From Elusimicrobiota bacterium (GTDB lineage: Bacteria > Elusimicrobiota > Elusimicrobia > Elusimicrobiales > UBA9959), in contig DAOWCC010000003.1 of the NCBI GenBank assembly GCA_030639665.1, positions 1 to 32,625 of the forward strand: DNA of 32,625 nucleotides, given 5' to 3'. Every line of letters begins with the position of its first letter. The first letter of the stretch is position 1. Below are positions 16,788-24,831 of the stretch, piece by piece. The notes beneath the pieces are model-generated. The model was not told the origin of the DNA and did not search any database. It saw nothing but the letters and a program-made list of their open reading frames with translations. The translations under genes were made by a program, and so were the position numbers.

Positions 16788-18243
16788 GATGAAAAAAAAT
16801 ATACTTCTTTTCCAGCCTCGAATCGGCGATATGGATATGTTCCGGGATAAGCCGACGCCTCCCATGGGATTATTATGCGCCTGCTCTCTGGCGAGCCAAA
16901 AATTTGAAATAAGGCTTCTGGACCAGAGGATAAATAGAGATTGGAAAAAAGTTTTAAAAACTCTCATAGATGATAATACGATAGCTATTGGAATCAGCAT
17001 TATGACCGGCGGGATGATTAGCCACGCCCTCAAAGCGGCTTCTGAAATAAGGCGTCTTACAAAAGCTCCGCTTATCTGGGGTGGGGTGCATCCGTCTCTT
17101 TTGCCGGAGCAAACCGTTTTAAACAAATTCGTGGATTATGTGATTGCCGGAGAGGGAGAAGAAGCCTTTGCCAAACTTGTGGAAAAAATTTCCATAAATG
17201 AAAATGCCGATAATATTCCCGGAGTTTGGACCAAGTCAAACGCGCGGATAAAAGAACGCCCTGAGAAACCTTTGCTTGATATGAATAATCTTCCGGGCGT
17301 TCCTCATCATTTGGTGGATATGGAAAAATATGTTCAGACATACCGCGGAAAACGAATGTTTTTTTATCAAGCGAGCAGAGGTTGTCCGTGCCGGTGCTCC
17401 TATTGTTATAACAAGGTGTTTAATTTGGGGCTTTTGCGTTCGGCCGATATTGAAAAAGTTTTGCGGGATTTAAAACAATTGAAGGATAAATACGAGTTTT
17501 CTCTGGTGTATTTTTTGGATGACAATTTTCTTATAGACAAAAAGCGGGCTTTAACTATTTTAAGGGGACTTAAAGAGCTGGGTTTGGGGAGCGTTCTTCA
17601 AGGGGTGGATATAGAGAGTTTGAATCGTTTGTCGGATGAAGAATTGGATTTTTTGGAGGCTTCGGGAGTTGAAAGAATCGCGATAGGGGTTGAATCCGGC
17701 TCAAACAGAATCAGAAATAATATTTTGAAAAAAGAAGGAAGCGTGGAGCTGGCGAGGCGCCAGCTGATTCGTTTTAAAAACAGAAAAATTATCGTTTTAT
17801 TTTCTTTGATGATAGGCTTGCCTTCTGAAACCGCCGATGAAATAAAAGAAACTGTTAAATTCGGCTTGGATATTTTAAAAATGGGGCCTAATTTCAGGAT
17901 ACCTCAGTTTTATATATTTTCTCCCTATCCCGGAACGCTTTTGTTTGAGGAGTTGAAACGCGAAGGCGTAAGTTTTCCGTCAAAGCTTGAGGCTTGGGGA
18001 AAATATGAATGGGATTATTCGCATATGCATGAAAAAAATCCCGGCATTAAGGATTTTTTGGAGAGAGTGGGTTTTTTAAGCAAGTTTTTGGATTCGAAAT
18101 TCGGTGATTATGGTTCCGGTAAAATTCTGAAAATTATCTATGATTTTTATCGTCCCATAGCTTGGTTTAGATTGAGCCGCGGTTTAATGAAGCCTTTGCC
18201 TGAGAAGTTTTTTTACAGCCTATTAAAAAAAATATTCGCCTAA
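16777..18243 (+). CDS. B12-binding-domain radical SAM protein (seventh in window, distinct subfamily)
   Basis: 'PPMGLLCACSLASQKFEIRLLDQR...LIWGGVHPSLLPEQTV...VIAGEGEEAF', 'ASRGCPCRCSYCYNKVFN'. Overlaps upstream gene by 11 nt. Confidence 0.9.
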   Translation: MKIKMKKNILLFQPRIGDMDMFRDKPTPPMGLLCACSLASQKFEIRLLDQRINRDWKKVLKTLIDDNTIAIGISIMTGGMISHALKAASEIRRLTKAPLIWGGVHPSLLPEQTVLNKFVDYVIAGEGEEAFAKLVEKISINENADNIPGVWTKSNARIKERPEKPLLDMNNLPGVPHHLVDMEKYVQTYRGKRMFFYQASRGCPCRCSYCYNKVFNLGLLRSADIEKVLRDLKQLKDKYEFSLVYFLDDNFLIDKKRALTILRGLKELGLGSVLQGVDIESLNRLSDEELDFLEASGVERIAIGVESGSNRIRNNILKKEGSVELARRQLIRFKNRKIIVLFSLMIGLPSETADEIKETVKFGLDILKMGPNFRIPQFYIFSPYPGTLLFEELKREGVSFPSKLEAWGKYEWDYSHMHEKNPGIKDFLERVGFLSKFLDSKFGDYGSGKILKIIYDFYRPIAWFRLSRGLMKPLPEKFFYSLLKKIFA

Positions 18244-18297
18244 AATTATGTATAGGAATTTCAAGGTTTAGCCACAAAAAGCGCAAAAAGCGCAAAA

Positions 18298-18384
18298 CAA
18301 ATCTCCCCCGGCCCCTCTTTGACAAAGAGGGGAGAAAGAATAAAAGTTCTTCCCCCTTTTGCAAAGGGGGCTAGGGGGATTTTG
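18298..18384. repeat. Large imperfect palindrome of C/G-tract type, with an internal small hairpin
   Basis: Left arm 'aaatctcccccggcccctctttgacaaagaggggagaa' is near the reverse complement of 'ttcttcccccttttgcaaagggggctagggggatttt'. Left arm itself contains cccctcttt-gac-aaagagggg. Confidence 0.85.
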
Positions 18385-18404
18385 GCAGGATAAAGAAAAG
18401 TTTA

Positions 18405-18792
18405 GACCGAAGGTCGGCTAACTTGTCGTATAGGAATTTCAAAGCTATGCTGGGTGCCGTTTTAAAGAGCTATGCTCCTCAGACGGCCAAAGTAGGCGCA
18501 AAAGGAAGGGACACATATACGAATTAAACGCAGAGTTCACAGAGAACATAAAAGCGCAGAGAACGCGAAGGAAGAATAAAAAATAGGAAAAATCTGTAAA
18601 AATCCGCGTCTGTTCGCCACAGTATATTGGCGGGGCAAAAGTTGTTTGGTCGTCCGCATAGCTACCGACACCTTATGAAGCATAGCTTCGTTAATTGTAG
18701 TTTGGGTTTGAGTTTTTAACTCTGCGGACTCTCTGTAAAAAGCTCTGCGTTCTCTGCGTTAAAAAAAGTCGCTACCAAAGGCAGCCTAATTA
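18405..18792. repeat. Non-coding composite inverted-repeat element (copy 1)
   Basis: Outer arms 18525-18572 (aaacgcagagttcacagagaac...) and 18717-18762 (...gttctctgcgtt) are complementary. Internal AGCTATGCT at 18443 and 18468 opposes GCATAGCT at 18656 and 18679. Ends 'accaaaggcagcctaatt'. Shares core and ends with the 23.5 kb element. Confidence 0.8.
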
Positions 18793-19542
18793 TTAGGGCT
18801 GTTGAAAGAAATATTTTTTCCTAAAATATTTAAAAATCGTTTTTAATATTTCAAATAAATACGGCAACGGAGATAGGCTGGAAAATTGGGTTCCGTAATG
18901 AGCTGTTATGGGCAACTGCGCTACGCGAAGTTTTAGTTTTCCCGCGCAAAGCAGCATTTCGCCGTCAAAATGAAATTTATCCGTAAGGGTTTCAAATTTT
19001 ATGGCCCGCAAAGCTTTTAAAGAATATGCCATATATCCCGAATGGTATTCGGCGAAATTTAAATTAAAGATTTTATTTTCAATGAAGGTTATAAGGCGGC
19101 TTGCGAAATATCGGAGTTTGGGCATGCCCTCGCTTAAGGCTTTTCCTGAAATAAGTTTGGAGCCCATTGAAACATCCGCTTTTCCCGTCATCAGAGGCTT
19201 GATTATCCGCGCCATTTCTTCGGGGGCGTATTGTCCGTCGGCATGAAGCAAAACAGAGAATTTACAGCCTGATGAAAGAGACTCTTTTAAGCCGGTTTTC
19301 TGGGCGGCTCCATAGCCTTTATTGGATTTGTGATTGAGCACGATAAAATTTAATTGTAGCTCTTTCCCGGCTTTTTCGGCTTCAATTGAGGTGTTGTCAC
19401 TGCTTCCGTCGTTTATTATTACTATAATTGATGGAGGCAATTCCTTTAAGTGACGATTAAGCCTTGAAAGAGTTTGAAAAATGGTCTTTTCCGCGTTAAA
19501 GGCGGGAATGATTATGGCAAGTTGGGGTTCATTTGAAAACAT
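18793..19542 (-). CDS. Family 2 glycosyltransferase (dolichol-phosphate mannosyltransferase-like)
   Basis: 'LAIIIPAFNAEKTIFQTLSRLNRHL', 'IVIINDGSSDNTS', 'VLLHADGQYAPEEMARI', 'GSKLISGKAL'. Start chosen at the 'MFSNEPQ' Met; the ORF track extends to 19608. Confidence 0.85.
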   Translation of the reverse strand: MFSNEPQLAIIIPAFNAEKTIFQTLSRLNRHLKELPPSIIVIINDGSSDNTSIEAEKAGKELQLNFIVLNHKSNKGYGAAQKTGLKESLSSGCKFSVLLHADGQYAPEEMARIIKPLMTGKADVSMGSKLISGKALSEGMPKLRYFASRLITFIENKIFNLNFAEYHSGYMAYSLKALRAIKFETLTDKFHFDGEMLLCAGKLKLRVAQLPITAHYGTQFSSLSPLPYLFEILKTIFKYFRKKYFFQQP

Positions 19543-19573
19543 GGGATTTGAGTTTAACTGAAATATCAAAAAT

Positions 19574-21166
19574 ATGAATATGTCAAAATTATTTACAAGT
19601 AAAAGCAAAAATTATGAGCTGTTTTTGGTTCTTGTTCCCGCTATTTTTTCCTGCTTGCAATTATACTATATTCAGAATATCTATCTTTATTTCTACATTT
19701 TAAGTGAAACAAGGTCGGCCAAGCTGGTTTTTTTGGCGGTAATTCCTTTGCTTATTTCGGAATTTTTGGCGACAAAATTTTGGGAAGCCTCAAAATACGG
19801 TTGGACCAATCGGGTTAAGGCGGCTTTTTTTGCCCGTTGCGTTATTTTATTCGGCGCGGGGCTGATTTTTTTCTGGTATCCGGTCAAAATGAAAGATTCG
19901 GCCGGTTTAATAGCGCCTTTGATTTGGAGATGGGTTGATGTTGTCAGGATTTCATGGGAGGCCAGTATTTTCCCCGCCTCTTTTTTTCTCATTTTTATTC
20001 TATTTTTTTATTATCAATTTACAGTGAAGAGACGCCTTTTTAGATTTGTTTCCACTTTGTTTATTCCCTTTGTTGCAACGGTTTTGCTTTTTTCGCTTTT
20101 ATATTTTAATCCGACAAGTTTTTTTAGAACATGGAATTTAAAAAGGCCGAGCGAGGTTGAAAGCGTTTTTCCAAAAGAAAATTCGGATTTTAAAAATAAA
20201 TTTTTGCCTCAAGGAGATTTTTTTCCGCATGACTTGTATGTTGAGAAAAACGACGCGTGGGCCATGTTTTCAAACGGGCCGACTTTCAGAAGCGCCAAAG
20301 ATGAAGATAAGCTTAGTTTCTTATGGATAAATTTAAAAAATTTGGAATTCCAAGCTTTTTTGGGAGGGCAGATTCGCAGGTTTTATTCCGAATGTTCCGA
20401 TAAATTTTATTTTTCTCCCTGGCATAAAAGCGTTTTATTTGAATACGCGCCCGGAAGCAAAACTTTTAAAAATATAGATTTGCCGGGAGAGGTGGCCGGA
20501 GAAAAAGTAAAAGAGCTTTTTTCCGTTTATCACGATTGCCAAAATAAAAAAGTTTATGTCGCGAACAATATAAATCCGGCTTTATTTGTTTTAAGCAGTT
20601 TGGATAATAAGCTGGAAAAAAGCCTGTCATTGGTTGGGAAAAACGGCATCAGGCAAGGTTCTCATATCTTTGCGGTTAAGCGAAATCCATTTAGGAAAAC
20701 GATAATTTTATCAATGTATCCGAAATATTCCTTGATTGAGCTTGATGAAAAAACCCTTGCTTTTAAAAATAAAATGGGAGTCATACAGCATAGATGCGCG
20801 TATTTTGATGTGGTTGTGTCTTCCGACGGCAAGTATTTATACGCTCCGGCCATATTTAGAAAACAAATAATGAAATTTAACGCTGAAACCTTTGAGTTGG
20901 TTAAAAAAATTAAATCCGAGCCCCATTGCCGGAAATTGGTTTTTTCAAAGGACGGCAGATGGCTTTTTGCGGTTTCATATTTAACGGGAAAAGTTTTAAT
21001 ATATGATGTCGAATCCGATTCTATGCTGACTTCTTTTTATGTTACTCCCAGAGCTGAAACATTGTATGCTACCGACAAATATCTTTATATAGCGGGAGCG
21101 GAAGGCTTATTCAGAATTTCAAATGAAGCCTTGAATTTTATGGTTCAAAATAATGCGAAGTCTTAG
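19574..21166 (+). CDS. Multi-pass membrane protein with C-terminal beta-propeller-like (YVTN-type) repeats
   Basis: Several hydrophobic helices in the first ~190 aa; C-terminal 'VVVSSDGKYLYAPAIFRKQIMKFNAETFELVKKIK', 'LVFSKDGRWLFAVSYLTGKVLIYDVES' and 'LYATDKYLYIAGAEGLFRI' are propeller-type repeats. Confidence 0.65.
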   Translation: MNMSKLFTSKSKNYELFLVLVPAIFSCLQLYYIQNIYLYFYILSETRSAKLVFLAVIPLLISEFLATKFWEASKYGWTNRVKAAFFARCVILFGAGLIFFWYPVKMKDSAGLIAPLIWRWVDVVRISWEASIFPASFFLIFILFFYYQFTVKRRLFRFVSTLFIPFVATVLLFSLLYFNPTSFFRTWNLKRPSEVESVFPKENSDFKNKFLPQGDFFPHDLYVEKNDAWAMFSNGPTFRSAKDEDKLSFLWINLKNLEFQAFLGGQIRRFYSECSDKFYFSPWHKSVLFEYAPGSKTFKNIDLPGEVAGEKVKELFSVYHDCQNKKVYVANNINPALFVLSSLDNKLEKSLSLVGKNGIRQGSHIFAVKRNPFRKTIILSMYPKYSLIELDEKTLAFKNKMGVIQHRCAYFDVVVSSDGKYLYAPAIFRKQIMKFNAETFELVKKIKSEPHCRKLVFSKDGRWLFAVSYLTGKVLIYDVESDSMLTSFYVTPRAETLYATDKYLYIAGAEGLFRISNEALNFMVQNNAKS

Positions 21167-21321
21167 TATTTCGTTAATAGGGCATATGGATTTGGAAATT
21201 AAAATTTATAGAGCGATAACGGTTTGACGAAAGGGTTTAAAAAATATATAAAATAGGAAACAATGGGCGCGATTTCCATTAAAAAATATCGGCGGCGGAA
21301 AACAACTAAGGAGAATCAATA

Positions 21322-22335
21322 ATGAAAACAATGCTTAGAGGCAAAGATTGGATAGAGACCGTAAACTGGTCAAAAGAAGAACTGGAAACCGTTTTAGATG
21401 TTGCCAAATATCTTAAGATGAAATTCTCTCTTGGCGAAGCGCATAGAATCCTTCAAGATAAAACTTTATTCATGATGTTTTTTGAACAATCCACAAGAAC
21501 CAGAAATTCAACCGAAGCCGCTATGACTCAGCTTGGCGGACATGCCCATGATTTGACTCCTGATAAAATGCAGATATCTCATGGAGAGACGCCCAAAGAT
21601 ACGGGCAAAGTGCTTTCAAGATACGGCCACGGCATAGCCATAAGAAATTGTTTTTACGGCGTTGGAAACAAATATATAAGAGAGGTTGCCAAGGAAGCTG
21701 ATATTCCCGTTAGCAATCTTCAATGCGATGTTGATCATCCCTGTCAAACAATAGCGGATTTAATGACCATAAGGGAAAAATTCGGAACAAACCTCAAAGG
21801 CATGAAATTTGTTATTTCTTGGACTTATGCTCCCGCTTATGCGCGGCCTCTTTCCGTTCCTCAGGGTCTGGTAACCTTAATGCCGAGATTCGGCATGGAT
21901 GTTGTGCTTGCCCATCCGAAAGAATTTAAGCTTATGCCCAAAACCATAGCGGACGCGGAAAAATATGCCAGAGAATCCGGTTCAAAGTTTGAAATTGTCA
22001 ACGATATGGATGAAGCTTTCAAAGACGCCATAGTGCTTTATCCCAAATCATGGGGCTGTCATCAATTTCTTGATGAACAAAAAATTCCCGAGAAAGAAAG
22101 ACAGGCGCAGGGTATGGAATATTTGAATAAATACAAATCCTGGGTTTGCACTGAAAAAAGAATGAAACTTGCTGATAAGAAATCCGTCTATATGCATCCC
22201 CTTCCGGCCGATAGAGGCGCCGAGGTTGAAGACGCGGTAATTGACGGCCCGCAAAGCATTGTTTTTGATCAGGCGGAAAACAGGCTGCATACCGTAAAAT
22301 CAATACTCGCTCTTACAATGGGCGGCAGACCATAA
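21322..22335 (+). CDS. ygeW: YgeW-like (knotted) carbamoyltransferase
   Basis: 'FEQSTRTRNSTEAAMTQLGGHAHDL' (STRT motif), 'DVDHPCQTIADLMT' (HPxQ), 'SWTYAPAYARPLSVPQG', 'YMHPLPADRGAEV'; aaggag RBS. Confidence 0.85.
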   Translation: MKTMLRGKDWIETVNWSKEELETVLDVAKYLKMKFSLGEAHRILQDKTLFMMFFEQSTRTRNSTEAAMTQLGGHAHDLTPDKMQISHGETPKDTGKVLSRYGHGIAIRNCFYGVGNKYIREVAKEADIPVSNLQCDVDHPCQTIADLMTIREKFGTNLKGMKFVISWTYAPAYARPLSVPQGLVTLMPRFGMDVVLAHPKEFKLMPKTIADAEKYARESGSKFEIVNDMDEAFKDAIVLYPKSWGCHQFLDEQKIPEKERQAQGMEYLNKYKSWVCTEKRMKLADKKSVYMHPLPADRGAEVEDAVIDGPQSIVFDQAENRLHTVKSILALTMGGRP

Positions 22336-22393
22336 AAATAGCGCGGCAGCGCGGCAGTACTTTGTGTTAAAAAAAAATAAAGGAAAATTTAAA

Positions 22394-23479
22394 ATGAAAA
22401 GAATCAGAATATTCGCTTTTGGCGGAAATGAAGTTTCCCCGTCAGGCCTTAAAGATGAAAATGGAAAAACCATAAATCCCGATATCGCGATGCAATGGCA
22501 AAGAACAAAAAAAACTTGCGAATTTGTGGCTGATATAATGAAGGAGCATCCCCAAGACACTTATATCATCACTCACGGCAATGGTCCGCAAGTTGGAAAT
22601 GTTCTTTTGAGAGCGGAATATTCAAGGCCTATTTTGCCGTCATTACCGCTTGATGTATGCGGCGCCGATACTCAGGGAGCAATGGGCTATATGATGGCTC
22701 AGCTTCTGACAAATGAACTTAAATTGCGGGGAATTGATAAAGTGGCGGCTGAAACGGTTACACAGGTTTTGGTCAATGCCGATGATCCGGATTTTAAAAA
22801 TCCTTCAAAGTTTGTCGGTTCTTCTTATACCAAGGATGAGGCGGAAAGAAGAAAAGAGCAGAATGGTTGGGATGTTAAATTGTATAAGAAAGATGACGAA
22901 GGCAATGAAATTTGGCGCAGAGTTGTGCCTTCCCCCGTTCCCAAAACCATTATTGAAATAGATATTATAGATAAGAGCATAGAAGCCGGATTTATCCCCA
23001 TTTGCGTTGGCGGTGGTGGAGTTCCCGTAGTTGAAATAAAACCCGAGGACGGGGTTTATAATGCCAACTATGGCATTGGCTATAAATCCGAAAGCGATAT
23101 AAAATTACTTAAGGGCGTTGAAGCCGTTATAGACAAAGATTTGGCCTCGGCCTTGCTTGGAAAATTGCTTTTGGAAAAGGCGAAGGCTAAAGGGGAAGAG
23201 ATTGAAATTTCACTTACGATATTTACCGGTGAAGACGGCGCGAAATTAAATTATCAAAAACCCGATCAAGTGGATTTAAGAAAATTAACTTTAGCTGAAC
23301 TTGAAAAGATTCATTTTTCAAATCCTTGTCCTTTTCCCGCGGGAAGCATGGGACCCAAAATAAAAGCGATTATAGAGTTTTTGCGGTTTGGCGGCAATAT
23401 CGCTTATATAACAAAAACCGATTTATTTGAGGAAACTCTTAAAGGCCGAGCCGGCACTACGGTTACCCAAAAGGCGTAA
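22394..23479 (+). CDS. arcC: Carbamate kinase (ArcC/YqeA family)
   Basis: 'FAFGGNEVSPSG', 'THGNGPQVGNVLLRAE', 'LPLDVCGADTQGAMGYMM', 'RRVVPSPVPKTIIEI', 'ICVGGGGVPVVE', 'FPAGSMGPKI'. Start 22394 follows an AAAGGA RBS; the ORF track starts at 22364. Confidence 0.88.
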   Translation: MKRIRIFAFGGNEVSPSGLKDENGKTINPDIAMQWQRTKKTCEFVADIMKEHPQDTYIITHGNGPQVGNVLLRAEYSRPILPSLPLDVCGADTQGAMGYMMAQLLTNELKLRGIDKVAAETVTQVLVNADDPDFKNPSKFVGSSYTKDEAERRKEQNGWDVKLYKKDDEGNEIWRRVVPSPVPKTIIEIDIIDKSIEAGFIPICVGGGGVPVVEIKPEDGVYNANYGIGYKSESDIKLLKGVEAVIDKDLASALLGKLLLEKAKAKGEEIEISLTIFTGEDGAKLNYQKPDQVDLRKLTLAELEKIHFSNPCPFPAGSMGPKIKAIIEFLRFGGNIAYITKTDLFEETLKGRAGTTVTQKA

Positions 23480-23493
23480 ACCATTTTGAGCCG

Positions 23494-23512
23494 CCGGTTG
23501 CCGGTCACCGGT
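23494..23512 (+). repeat. Short interspersed repeat ccggttgccggtcaccggt
   Basis: 16/19 match to the reverse complement of 31013-31032; both intergenic. Confidence 0.5.
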
Positions 23513-23529
23513 ATGAGTGAGCCTTTTGT

Positions 23530-23772
23530 CCTAATTTAGCGTAACAGCTTGCCCGCCAATGCAGTAGTGGAGGGGAATTTCAAAGTTTAAAGCAACCACG
23601 AAAGTGTGAAAATTGAGAAGACACGAAAAACGGCGAAAAAAATAAAATATATTTCGGTCGTTCACATAGTTACCGACACTTTATGAAACATAGTTTCGTT
23701 CTTCGTGCTTTCAGCCTTTCGTGCCTTCGTGGTAATGTTTTATAAAGAGCTCCCGCCAAAGGCGGGCTAATT
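23530..23772. repeat. Non-coding composite inverted-repeat element (copy 2)
   Basis: Arms 'accacgaaagtgtgaaa...cacgaaaaacggcgaaaa' and 'ttcttcgtgctttcagcctttcgtgccttcgtggt' are complementary. Core 23656-23700 matches 18648-18692 at 39/45. Ends 'gccaaaggcgggctaattt'. Confidence 0.8.
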
Positions 23773-23779
23773 TAAAAGA

Positions 23780-24787
23780 ATGCAATACAAAATAAAAAAT
23801 TGTGAAATCATCTTGAATACCGATTGTAATGCGAGGTGTTCTTTTTGTTATCAGCCCGATATGGAAACGACGGAAGCGTCATATCGAATGCCTTTTAAGG
23901 CAGCGGCGAAAGCGCTTTATGACGGAAGAAAAAGAGGCGCGCAAGTGGCGTATTTTATAGGCGGCGAGATAACGCTTCATCCGGAACTTCCCAAAATAAT
24001 AGCCTTTGCCAAAAAAGTCGGATATCCGTATATTCAGGTTATGAGTAATGCTTTAAAGCTCGCCGATTTCGCCTATACCAAAAGCTTAATCGACGCGGGC
24101 GCGAATTTATTTAAAATTTCATTGCATGGCTATAACGCGAAGATACATGATGATTTGGTAGGCGTGCCGGGCGCTTACGCGAAAATTATTAAAGCTTTTG
24201 AGCATATTGAAAAACTGGGCGCTGAAACAACAATCAACTATACGATGAATAAACATAATTATCAAACCGTTCATAAATTTGCCGAGCTTATAACGGAGAA
24301 ATTTAAAATAGAGGATTTTAATATTATCTTTCCGCATTATACCGGCATGATGAAAGATAATGCCAAAATACTTAAAGTGAGCGTGAATCAGGCCGAGCCT
24401 TATTTAAAAAAGATGTTAAAAGTTTTGGAAAAATCAAAGGCAAAAGTGGAAAATGCCATACTCATTAATTTTTGTCCTTGCAATCTGCCTGAGGCGACTC
24501 ATCTGATGACCGAATGGGAAAGACCGGATTCCGTTTTGGAAGATGAACCGATGTATCATCTTGAAGGTTATACGGAAAGAATTTATCAGATGAAAGAAGA
24601 GTTAAGAACAAAAAACAAAAGTTGCGCGAAATGTATTTATGATAAAAGATGTATGGGTTTTGAAAAGTGGTATGTGGATATTTTTGGTTCAAGAGAATTT
24701 AAGCCTGTGATTAAGCGCGTTAAACCCGTTAATGTTCGGCCCACTTACAGAAAAATAAAAAATTTGAAAAGCATGAAAGTTTCATAA
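23780..24787 (+). CDS. Radical SAM protein with C-terminal Cys cluster (SPASM-like)
   Basis: 'IILNTDCNARCSFCYQPDME' (CxxxCxxC), 'YFIGGEITLHPELPKII', 'KISLHGYNAKIHDDLVGV', C-terminal 'CAKCIYDKRCMGFEKWYVDIFG'. Confidence 0.88.
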   Translation: MQYKIKNCEIILNTDCNARCSFCYQPDMETTEASYRMPFKAAAKALYDGRKRGAQVAYFIGGEITLHPELPKIIAFAKKVGYPYIQVMSNALKLADFAYTKSLIDAGANLFKISLHGYNAKIHDDLVGVPGAYAKIIKAFEHIEKLGAETTINYTMNKHNYQTVHKFAELITEKFKIEDFNIIFPHYTGMMKDNAKILKVSVNQAEPYLKKMLKVLEKSKAKVENAILINFCPCNLPEATHLMTEWERPDSVLEDEPMYHLEGYTERIYQMKEELRTKNKSCAKCIYDKRCMGFEKWYVDIFGSREFKPVIKRVKPVNVRPTYRKIKNLKSMKVS

Positions 24788-24831
24788 AAAGTATAATTGT
24801 AAGCATATAATTAGCTTAAAGGAGTTTTAAA

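Noticed and set aside
5594-18243. Bacteriochlorophyll or hopanoid biosynthesis cluster
   Set aside because: B12-rSAM proteins resemble those superfamilies generally, but no other pathway genes (chelatase, squalene-hopene cyclase, reductases) are in the window.
18167-18364. 65-aa - strand ORF over the palindromic repeat
   Set aside because: Encoded largely by the repeat arms; translation is low complexity and unlikely to be real.
18250-18790. Possible CRISPR array
   Set aside because: Repeats are inverted and few, spacing is irregular, and no cas genes are present.
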